This document shows, piece by piece, positions 1 through 4,858 of a stretch of DNA of 5,152 nucleotides. Origin of the DNA: Bacteroidales bacterium (lineage in GTDB: Bacteria > Bacteroidota > Bacteroidia > Bacteroidales > ML635J-15); the NCBI GenBank assembly GCA_028701945.1, contig JAQVPT010000263.1, positions 1 through 5,152 on the forward strand, written 5' to 3'. The notes under the pieces are model-generated. The model saw only the letters and a program-made list of their open reading frames with translations. It did no database searches and had not been told where the DNA came from. A program made the translations under genes and the position numbers. Numbering within the stretch: position 1 is the first letter of the stretch; every line of letters begins with the position of its first letter.

Positions 1-69
1 ACTCTTTAATTGTTGCAAGGCTAAATCACGCATTGCAATGTACTCAGGACTTTCTGTTTTCTTTACCAT
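1..69 (-). CDS. IS256-like transposase, N-terminal fragment
   Basis: An open frame on the minus strand starts at ATG 69-67 and runs off the left edge, so only the first 23 residues are visible: MVKKTESPEYIAMRDLALQQ followed by LKS. The pattern (acidic/polar start, Y/F, then xLALQQLKS) resembles the N-terminus of IS256-family (mutator-type, DDE) transposases, which commonly read ...ALEQLRSGKSL.... These enzymes cut and join insertion-sequence ends. The catalytic domain lies outside the window, so the family call rests on this short stretch alone. A TAnnTTTG box lies just upstream at 77-84, and a repeat-rich non-coding stretch follows, as expected at an element edge. It could instead be an unrelated short-leader protein. 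The reading frame is fairly sure; the family is moderate. Confidence 0.5.
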   Translation of the reverse strand, partial: MVKKTESPEYIAMRDLALQQLKS

Positions 70-76
70 AATTTTA

Positions 77-84
77 CAAATTTA
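77..84 (-). promoter_or_regulatory. Putative -7 promoter box of the transposase-like gene
   Basis: The minus strand reads TAAATTTG, a full match to the Bacteroidota -7 consensus TAnnTTTG. Only seven bases separate it from the ATG at 69, so the mRNA leader would be just a few bases long. No good -33 TTG element is seen at the right distance, and the region is AT-rich, so chance is possible. Confidence 0.3.
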
Positions 85-125
85 ATAATTGTTTTGTTAT
101 GGACAGACTTCAGAATACAGTCTCT

Positions 126-278
126 TTCGAGAAGTTCGACTACGCTTCAATGCAACGCCTTGTGGTCTCTTTTCTTTGCGACCTTTGCGGTTTCCTTTTC
201 CTTTGCGGTTCTCTGCGTTTCATTTTTCCTTTTCCTTGCGTTAATTTCGACTACACTCCATCGCTTTGCTCAACCAGC
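126..278. repeat. Intergenic repeat unit with paired TTCGACTAC elements
   Basis: Two related 15-base copies lie in direct orientation on either side of the heptamer array: TTCGACTACGCTTCA at 135-149 and TTCGACTACACTCCA at 246-260, with 13 of 15 bases identical. The second copy continues to 278 and reads on the minus strand as GCTGGTTGAGCAAAGCGATG followed by GAGTGTAGTCGAAA. This strongly recalls the dispersed GGTTGAGCGxAGTCGAA-type intergenic repeats seen in many bacterial genomes (from memory). A further TTCGA at 126-130 forms a short direct repeat with the first copy. The block fills most of the gap between the transposase fragment and the DUF6508-like gene. Whether it belongs to the mobile element or is an independent dispersed repeat cannot be decided here. 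Confidence 0.55.
173..240. repeat. CGCAAAG-type heptamer array
   Basis: Five variants of one heptamer stand in the same orientation: plus-strand CTTTGCG at 174-180, 183-189 and 201-207, CTCTGCG at 211-217 and CCTTGCG at 234-240. On the minus strand they read CGCAAAG, CGCAGAG and CGCAAGG. They are separated by short C/T-rich linkers, so the block is strongly pyrimidine-biased on the plus strand. Start-to-start spacings are 9, 18, 10 and 23 bases, so it is not a strict tandem repeat. Small open frames across it on the plus strand overlap each other in two frames and have a low-complexity composition, so I do not regard them as genes. From memory, similar CGCAAAG-rich intergenic repeats recur in Bacteroidota genomes; I could not check this. 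Confidence 0.65.
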
Positions 279-303
279 TTAAACTGATTAACTGTTCTCA
301 GCC

Positions 304-804
304 TTAATTCATAGTGCTTTTGTTACATTTATAAATTTGGGGCATAATATTCCGCAATAGTTTAAGCAAATTCAACCAATTACCAGTTTCTACATCAATT
401 CCCCAACTGCCAGGCATAAACTTTTCAAGCTTTATAATAGTAAAAAAGGCCTTGCGAATAAAAGCAAGATTTATCTTTTCTGATAACTCAGTATTGCTTA
501 AAACTATATTCATATCCTTTACCCATTTCGAATATGCAGATTTCGAGTTGTATTTTTTTAGAAACTCGGTCATTACCTCATGGTCTTCAACCATTTTAGA
601 ATCGAACAAAGCCTTTATAAACGAATAAAATTGAGGAGTGTATTCAAAGCTGTGTTTATTATTATGATAAGTTATGTAATCGGATTCAACTGCATCTTCA
701 AAAAACGGTAAGAAAGAAAGAATTTCACAATATAATTTTATATCGTGTTCGTAATCATTTGGTTCTTGTAGTAATTCTATTACTGGTTTACTTAGGCTAT
801 CCAT
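304..804 (-). CDS. DUF6508-like protein of unknown function
   Basis: The predicted protein has 166 residues from ATG 804-802. A GTG two codons upstream (810-808) is in frame and possible, but ATG is the more usual choice and an in-frame stop closes the frame a few codons further up. It is soluble, with no signal peptide or membrane segment. The layout resembles the DUF6508 family: an N-terminal LSFLPFFE segment (29-36), a central YTPQFYSFIKALFDSKMV helix (55-72), and a C-terminal segment FTIIKLEKFMPGSWGID...ETGNWLNLLKLLRN (121-152), which corresponds to the family's 'R..RF..G......G.i..iL..L' region. The biochemical role of that family is not known to me. The family call is from memory of the pattern and is uncertain; the gene itself is well supported by length and composition. 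It stands alone, about 200 bases from apbE, with repeats and an IS end downstream. Confidence 0.6.
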   Translation of the reverse strand: MDSLSKPVIELLQEPNDYEHDIKLYCEILSFLPFFEDAVESDYITYHNNKHSFEYTPQFYSFIKALFDSKMVEDHEVMTEFLKKYNSKSAYSKWVKDMNIVLSNTELSEKINLAFIRKAFFTIIKLEKFMPGSWGIDVETGNWLNLLKLLRNIMPQIYKCNKSTMN

Positions 805-810
805 TCTCAC

Positions 811-832
811 ACTGTTTAAGGTTAAAAACAGT
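811..832 (-). promoter_or_regulatory. Inverted repeat beside the DUF6508-like start
   Basis: ACTGTTT (811-817) and AAACAGT (826-832) form a perfect 7-base inverted repeat with an 8-base spacer, directly upstream of the start codons at 810/804. It could be an operator or a weak 5' leader hairpin. No full TAnnTTTG box is seen upstream; the nearest is TATTTTG, one base short, at 866-872 on the minus strand. AT-rich sequence makes such repeats fairly common. Confidence 0.3.
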
Positions 833-1013
833 TATAAACATATTTTGTTCAATGCAACTAGTACACAAAATAAATATCAATAGCCTAAAAAACTGCAAGC
901 TTTAATTTCTGTATTTATAAAAATAGCGGTGTTAAGGTAGTATCCCATATTAAATGCATACATTTCAGGTCAAACGCATGCTTTTTACCGTAAGAAGTCT
1001 TTTGTCATTGGTA

Positions 1014-2015
1014 TTATTCCGAAATATGCTTTTCAAAACCGCTTGACCAAATTGATTTAACCTGATTGTTATCGTCAAGATAAATGAAATACGCTTCAAG
1101 ATTATCTATATCTTCCACAATCTTAATTGATCTTTCGAGACCTTCTACCATAAAACCTGTAGCAAATGCGTCGCATTCCATGCAATTATTGCCAATTACC
1201 GAAACGCTTAAAACAGAATTAGATGCTGGATATCCTGTTCGTGGATCGATAGAATGTCCATACTTTTGTTTACCTGTTTCAATATATCTACGATAATTAC
1301 CGCTGGTTGCAATAGCTTTGTTAGAAAGATTAATAATAATCTGATTCTCCCGATTTTCTTCGCCGCTTCCTTCAATTGGTTTATCTATTCCAATTCGCCA
1401 AGGTTCGCCGCTTTGGTTTTCACCAAAGCAATATATTTCCCCCCCAATTTCAACAAGAAAATTACTCAATCCTAATTGGAAGAAATAATCTGAAACATAA
1501 TCGACAGAAAACCCCTTTGCAATAGCATTTGTAACTATCATTGTATTTGGATTGTTCTTAATTAATTTAGAATTTTCAATTTTTATTTTATCCATACCTA
1601 CAAACTGCAAAAGGGAATCTATTATAGAACTATTAGGGATTACGTTGTTGTGCTTTCCTGTCCAGCCAAACCCCCATTCATTAACTATTGGGGCAACAGT
1701 TACATCAAATGCACCATTTGTTTTTTCATAAACAAAACGGCTTGCTTCCATCATTTCAAAAGCAAGAACATCCAATTCGTCAGTTTCATTTTTATTAATT
1801 TTTGAAATTTGAGAATTGGGATCAAAGTTTGAGAGAGATTTATTAAAATTTAGTAAGAGGCTGTCTATTTCTTTCGACAAATCGGCATTCCATTCATAAG
1901 TAATATGAAACGTTGTTCCTTGTATTGGTCCTTCATAAAATCTGTATTCTTTCTTCTCTTTATTTTGACACGAAATCAAAAAAACAAATATTATAGCTAT
2001 AGGAAAATATTTCAT
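1014..2015 (-). CDS. apbE: ApbE-family FAD:protein FMN transferase, lipoprotein
   Basis: The 333-residue protein is a full-length ApbE. This family moves FMN from FAD onto a threonine or serine of extracytoplasmic redox proteins (for example Nqr/Rnf subunits) in a Mg-dependent reaction. Residues 1-16 form a lipoprotein signal with lipobox LISC and Cys16, so it should be anchored in a membrane facing the periplasm. Family motifs in order: GTTFHITY (33-40), SNFDPNSQISKIN (62-74), GAFDVTVAPIVNEWGFG (101-117), AIAKGFSVD (164-172), LVEIGGEI (187-194), PWRIGIDKP (205-213), IATSGNYRRY (235-244), HSIDPRTGYP (254-263) and the metal-site segment CDAFATGF (281-288), with Asp282 and Thr286. A longer in-frame start (TTG at 2057) is rejected: it lies upstream of the -7 box at 2036-2043 and would bury the signal peptide. 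Val161 stands where most relatives have Asp. No Nqr/Rnf gene is in view, so its substrate must lie elsewhere. Confidence 0.95.
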   Translation of the reverse strand: MKYFPIAIIFVFLISCQNKEKKEYRFYEGPIQGTTFHITYEWNADLSKEIDSLLLNFNKSLSNFDPNSQISKINKNETDELDVLAFEMMEASRFVYEKTNGAFDVTVAPIVNEWGFGWTGKHNNVIPNSSIIDSLLQFVGMDKIKIENSKLIKNNPNTMIVTNAIAKGFSVDYVSDYFFQLGLSNFLVEIGGEIYCFGENQSGEPWRIGIDKPIEGSGEENRENQIIINLSNKAIATSGNYRRYIETGKQKYGHSIDPRTGYPASNSVLSVSVIGNNCMECDAFATGFMVEGLERSIKIVEDIDNLEAYFIYLDDNNQVKSIWSSGFEKHISE

Positions 2016-2035
2016 GGTAATATTTTTTAACTCGG

Positions 2036-2043
2036 CAAAGGTA
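2036..2043 (-). promoter_or_regulatory. -7 promoter box of apbE
   Basis: The minus strand reads TACCTTTG, a full match to the Bacteroidota consensus TAnnTTTG. Transcription would start near 2030, leaving a leader of about 15 bases before the ATG at 2015. A clear -33 TTG is not seen; TTTA lies about 22 bases upstream, slightly further than usual. Its position supports the lipoprotein start. Confidence 0.55.
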
Positions 2044-2062
2044 ATTAATTTATACAATTACC
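2040..2062. promoter_or_regulatory. Inverted repeat overlapping the apbE promoter
   Basis: GGTAATT (2040-2046) and AATTACC (2056-2062) are perfect 7-base inverted arms around a 9-base spacer. They overlap the upstream half of the -7 box and the promoter spacer, which is where a repressor operator would sit. No regulator gene is nearby, so an operator role is only inferred. Confidence 0.35.
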
Positions 2063-2099
2063 ATGTAAAGTAAGCTAAAAAACTAATCTTAGCAGTAAA

Positions 2100-2528
2100 T
2101 TATCTTTTAAATACAAAGATATTGGCATAATAAGGCAAGTCGGAATCTAAAAACACCACATACTTTCCAGTTTTATTTTCGTCATTAGTAAATTTATAAA
2201 TCCCTTGTTTTAAGCCATCTTTAACTTCAAATTCATAATCTACTTTGAACAAATACTCTTCACTATCGACAAATTGTAAATCGTACTCACAATAGTAACA
2301 GCCATCTAATTGCACCACAACAATATAGTAAGTATTATAATCTAGATTTATCAAAGGAGTAACTAAGGGTAACTTTGTAGAAATCGAGTCTCCTATTTCA
2401 GCTACAGGCTTATATCCTCTATCTATATATGATTGTTTTGTTTGATTAATAATTTTCACAAAATCAGAAGATTGTGTAAAGCCCCAAAAAGGTAAAACCA
2501 ATAATATTAAGAATGTAAGTTTTTTCAT
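2100..2528 (-). CDS. Small secreted protein of unknown function
   Basis: The protein has 142 residues from ATG 2528-2526. The frame can be extended nine codons upstream, but the downstream Met is followed at once by a classic signal peptide, MKKLTFLILLVLPFWGFTQ, with likely cleavage just before Gln19, so it is preferred. The mature part, about 120 residues, is rich in predicted beta strands and aromatic residues and has a CYYC motif (Cys77, Cys80) in QLDGCYYCEYDLQF, then GKYVVFLDSDLPYYANIFVF near the end. The alternation recalls small beta-sandwich secreted domains of the PPC type (D.DL...D...G...tGkY.v.v), but this is a weak impression and no family is recognised. The CxxC pair could form a disulfide or bind metal. 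Its start lies 30 bases after the methyltransferase stop with no visible promoter between, so the two are probably co-transcribed. It has no evident ApbE flavinylation motif. Confidence 0.85.
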   Translation of the reverse strand: MKKLTFLILLVLPFWGFTQSSDFVKIINQTKQSYIDRGYKPVAEIGDSISTKLPLVTPLINLDYNTYYIVVVQLDGCYYCEYDLQFVDSEEYLFKVDYEFEVKDGLKQGIYKFTNDENKTGKYVVFLDSDLPYYANIFVFKR

Positions 2529-2558
2529 GATATGAATTTTTTGAGTAATATACAATAA

Positions 2559-3365
2559 TTAAACCACAAAATTGCGTTGTCTAATTGCCTCGTAAACGAC
2601 AACTGCAACCGCTGCCGAAACATTTAGAGAATCAATTTCTCCGAGCATAGGTATCTTAAGCCTTTGGTCTGCAACTTTTATCCATCTGTCTGTTAATCCG
2701 GTTGCTTCTGTTCCAAAAACCAATGCTATTTTTCCTCTCAAATTTAAATTATGGTATTTTTCAGATGCATTAAGTTCTGCGGCAAATATTTTTATATTAT
2801 TTTCCTTTAACCAATCAATAGTTTCCTGCGAATCTGCAACAATCACATCAGTAGTAAACACACAACCCAAACTAGCTCTTATTGAATTTGGACTAAAGAC
2901 ATCAGCACGGGGGTCGCTAACAATAATGCCAGAAACACCCGCACCATCAGCAATTCGTGCGATAGCACCGAGATTTCCTGGTTTCTCAACAGATTCTAGC
3001 ACAATAAAAACAGAATTGTCCGCAAGCTTAAGATTACTTAATTTTTTATTAGGTGTGCGAGCCAAAACAACTATTCCTCCTGTAGATTCTCGATAAGAAA
3101 TTTTTGAGAAAACATCAGTCCCTATTTCAAATTTTTCAGTTGTGTCAAATTGGTCTAATAAAATTTCGCTTAATTTTTCCAAACTAAGAATTTCAGGAGA
3201 GAAGAGAGCTTTTTCAAATTTAATACCTGATTTTAAAGCTATACTAATTTCTTTAACTCCTTCAATTAGAGTAATTCCTCTTTTTCTTCTTTCCTTTGAT
3301 TTCGTTTGCAGATTTACAATATCCTTAATCAAATCGTTTTTAGAACTTGTAATTTTTGTAATCAT
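2559..3365 (-). CDS. TrmH/SpoU-family RNA 2'-O-methyltransferase
   Basis: The 268-residue protein is a full-length SpoU (SPOUT) class enzyme, which uses S-adenosylmethionine to methylate a ribose 2'-OH in tRNA or rRNA through a trefoil-knot domain. Residues about 1-100 form the N-terminal RNA-binding part (SKNDLIKDIVNLQ...KERRKRG..LIEGVKEI), as in RlmB/TsnR-type enzymes. The catalytic domain shows motif 1 at NLGAIAR (131-137, Asn131 and Arg137), motif 2 at VFGTEATGL (216-224, Glu220), and motif 3 at IPMLGEIDSLNVSAA (238-252, Asn248), all intact. The N-terminal extension favours a 23S rRNA type over TrmH itself, but the exact target nucleotide cannot be read from the sequence, so no symbol is given. 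The ATG at 3365 is the natural start. It follows the ligase-like gene by 86 bases, a gap containing a terminator-like inverted repeat; no clear -7 box is seen in front of it. Confidence 0.93.
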   Translation of the reverse strand: MITKITSSKNDLIKDIVNLQTKSKERRKRGITLIEGVKEISIALKSGIKFEKALFSPEILSLEKLSEILLDQFDTTEKFEIGTDVFSKISYRESTGGIVVLARTPNKKLSNLKLADNSVFIVLESVEKPGNLGAIARIADGAGVSGIIVSDPRADVFSPNSIRASLGCVFTTDVIVADSQETIDWLKENNIKIFAAELNASEKYHNLNLRGKIALVFGTEATGLTDRWIKVADQRLKIPMLGEIDSLNVSAAVAVVVYEAIRQRNFVV

Positions 3366-3400
3366 TTTTAAATTTGATAATTGGTAAAATTAAAAATTTT

Positions 3401-3429
3401 AATAAAAACTTAACGAAAATTATCGTTAA
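3401..3429 (-). terminator. Weak terminator-like hairpin after the ligase-like gene
   Basis: TTAACGA (3410-3416) and TCGTTAA (3423-3429) are perfect 7-base arms around a 6-base loop. On the minus strand the stem is followed by GTTTTTATT, a short T-tract. This suits a Rho-independent terminator for the ligase-like gene ending at 3452, but the stem has only two G-C pairs, so read-through into the methyltransferase gene is likely. An operator for that gene is the alternative. Confidence 0.35.
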
Positions 3430-3451
3430 TATCTTAAATTGAATTCAGTTA

Positions 3452-4708
3452 CTAACTTATTGCATCTCTAATTTTTATATTTGTTTGATCTGGATTAAGC
3501 ACCAAATATGAAGTGTAAAAGGAGAAGAAAATTATCCCGTCCCTTATTCCAAACATATCTTCAACACAAAATAACACAATCATTATAAACGCCCAAAACA
3601 ATAATAAAAAATGTTTTTCTTTAATTGCTATATATATCATCATACCAAACAATGTGAGAAGCGAAATAAAAGCAAATACACCATGCATTGTAAAAGTGCG
3701 AACAAACTGATTGTGCGGACCTATATTTTGAACCAACGCACAGTAATAATCATGTTCTTTATAATAGTCTCTCATAGCATAAGTAATATCACCAGTGCCT
3801 GTACCAAACCAAAAGTTTTCGTTAATAACACTGGCACAAGATTTTAAAGCAACAATTCGAAGTGCAGTAGATTCAAGTATTTTTAGGTCAGATTCTTGAT
3901 GATTTACAGCTGCCTTATATAAATTTTGGAAACGAACATTTACGCTATTAACAGACAATCCGACCACAGAAAGAGCAATAAAAACAAAAATAATTGGCAC
4001 TGCAATCTTAGTAGAAACTATTTTTTTCTTTAATAAATAAATAAATACAAACCCAGCTATTGCAAGATAAATTAAAATAGTAGCTTTACTAGACAATTGA
4101 AAAAGGAAAACCGAAAGCATAAAAATCAAACCCAGTTTAATTCCTGTCGCTTTTCTTTCTGAATAAAACAAGGGAGTTTTGTTAATCAGATTTGTAATCA
4201 GAATTGTAATTGCAAAAATAACATAATAAGACAAATGGTGAGGTCCTTTAATAATATGACTAAATTCCTGATAAAAAAACACATTGAAATCCCCAGAACT
4301 AATATATGCAGGAACAGCAACACCAAGACATATCAAGTAAGCAGTTATTACGCCCAAAATAAGAAAAGACTGTATTAACTCTGCTCGATATTTAAGTCCA
4401 TTTGATTTATATGCAGTAAGAATTATCGGAAACAAAAGCAAAGAGGTAACTATCTCAACTTGTTTCAAACCATCAGATAGATGTTGCGAATTTATCAGTC
4501 CAATCAAGAAAAAGAAATATGGCAACACAAGAATTAAAAACTTTGGATTTTTTAGCATTTTAACAAATTCCGGATAATTCTCTTTTTTAATTATTGCAAT
4601 AACAACAAGCAGACCAATCGCAACTGAAGTCAACTTAATGTAAACAGGGATTGCAAAAACAAGGAAACAAAGCAAAAACAACTCTATCTGATCAAGAATT
4701 CTTTTCAT
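3452..4708 (-). CDS. O-antigen ligase/polymerase-like membrane protein
   Basis: The 418-residue, very hydrophobic protein has about 11-12 predicted membrane segments (for example 8-25, 57-72, 112-136, 190-226, 234-251, 343-381, 389-405). A large external loop at about 252-342 carries the signature of the O-antigen ligase family (Wzy_C; WaaL/Wzy-like): ALRIVALKS (282-290, Arg284), FWFGTGTGD (299-307) and IGPHNQFVRTFTMHG (329-343, with the conserved His332-Asn333). A second conserved-looking patch, GPHHLSYYV (155-163), sits in the middle of the protein. Such enzymes join or polymerise undecaprenyl-linked glycans in the inner membrane, adding them to lipid A core, to another chain or to a protein. 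No glycosyltransferases or transporter genes are in view, so ligase, polymerase and protein O-glycosyltransferase cannot be told apart. The ATG at 4708 is kept because the next Met is at residue 51, inside the membrane region. Confidence 0.85.
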   Translation of the reverse strand: MKRILDQIELFLLCFLVFAIPVYIKLTSVAIGLLVVIAIIKKENYPEFVKMLKNPKFLILVLPYFFFLIGLINSQHLSDGLKQVEIVTSLLLFPIILTAYKSNGLKYRAELIQSFLILGVITAYLICLGVAVPAYISSGDFNVFFYQEFSHIIKGPHHLSYYVIFAITILITNLINKTPLFYSERKATGIKLGLIFMLSVFLFQLSSKATILIYLAIAGFVFIYLLKKKIVSTKIAVPIIFVFIALSVVGLSVNSVNVRFQNLYKAAVNHQESDLKILESTALRIVALKSCASVINENFWFGTGTGDITYAMRDYYKEHDYYCALVQNIGPHNQFVRTFTMHGVFAFISLLTLFGMMIYIAIKEKHFLLLFWAFIMIVLFCVEDMFGIRDGIIFFSFYTSYLVLNPDQTNIKIRDAIS

Positions 4709-4712
4709 GCAG

Positions 4713-4720
4713 CAAATATA
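4713..4720 (-). promoter_or_regulatory. Putative -7 box of the ligase-like gene
   Basis: The minus strand reads TATATTTG, a full TAnnTTTG match, but only four bases (CTGC) separate it from the ATG at 4708. If used, transcription would start at or next to the start codon, giving a leaderless mRNA. An alternative near-match, TACTTTG (4772-4778, one base short), would leave a leader of about 60 bases. No convincing -33 element accompanies either. Confidence 0.35.
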
Positions 4721-4746
4721 ATATTATTATCACAATCTTTAAAAAA

Positions 4747-4761
4747 AATGTTTGCAACATT
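4747..4761. promoter_or_regulatory. Inverted repeat between divergent promoters
   Basis: AATGTT (4747-4752) and AACATT (4756-4761) are perfect 6-base arms around TGC. The repeat lies between the two divergent genes and could be a shared operator. On the minus strand it is followed by a T-run, so it also looks like a very weak terminator, though a terminator there would have no gene to end. Confidence 0.25.
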
Positions 4762-4808
4762 AAACTTACGTCAAAGTAATTATCTTTTTATTTTACGATA
4801 TATTTTGG

Positions 4809-4816
4809 TATCTTTG
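4809..4816 (+). promoter_or_regulatory. -7 promoter box of the PLD-like gene
   Basis: The plus strand reads TATCTTTG, a full match to TAnnTTTG. Transcription would begin near 4821, giving a leader of roughly 38 bases before the ATG at 4859. The -33 region (around 4785-4790) is T-rich (TTTTTA) rather than a clear TTTG. Confidence 0.5.
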
Positions 4817-4858
4817 TTATGATAATAATTCGGCAATAACTATAAAAACACACCTTGC

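Larger units (their letters stand above)
1..110 (-). mobile_element. Possible right-hand end of an insertion sequence
   Basis: If the gene at the left edge is an IS256-type transposase, its upstream terminal inverted repeat should lie within roughly the next 50 bases. Read outward-in on the minus strand, 110 to 85 gives AAGTCTGTCCATAACAAAAC followed by AATTAT, which has the look of an IS terminal repeat. The other end is outside the window, so neither the inverted repeat nor a target duplication can be confirmed. The boundary at 110 is an estimate. Confidence 0.3.

Noticed and set aside
126..278. CRISPR array in the repeat-rich stretch
   Set aside because: The repeated units are 7 and 15 bases, imperfect and irregularly spaced, without the uniform repeats and spacers of a CRISPR.
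94..287. Two overlapping plus-strand open frames of 62 codons each across the repeat block
   Set aside because: They overlap in different frames, have a Phe/Ser/Leu-rich low-complexity composition that simply translates the C/T-rich repeat, and have no supporting start signals.
952..965. Small inverted repeat AAATG/CATTT downstream of apbE
   Set aside because: Five-base arms with no T-tract in either direction; not convincing as a terminator in AT-rich sequence.
2016..2057. Longer apbE version starting at TTG 2057
   Set aside because: It lies upstream of the best -7 box, uses a rare start codon and would place 14 residues before the lipoprotein signal peptide.
2074..2093. GCTAA/TTAGC inverted repeat after the small secreted protein gene as a terminator
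   Set aside because: Five-base arms with a 10-base loop and the T-run inside the loop instead of after the stem.
2529..2555. Nine-codon N-terminal extension of the small secreted protein
   Set aside because: The downstream Met begins a textbook signal peptide; the extension would put it out of its usual position and begins close to the preceding gene's stop.
4034..4047. TAAA tetranucleotide run inside the ligase-like gene
   Set aside because: Only about three and a half copies, in an AT-rich membrane-segment coding region; too short to suggest phase variation.
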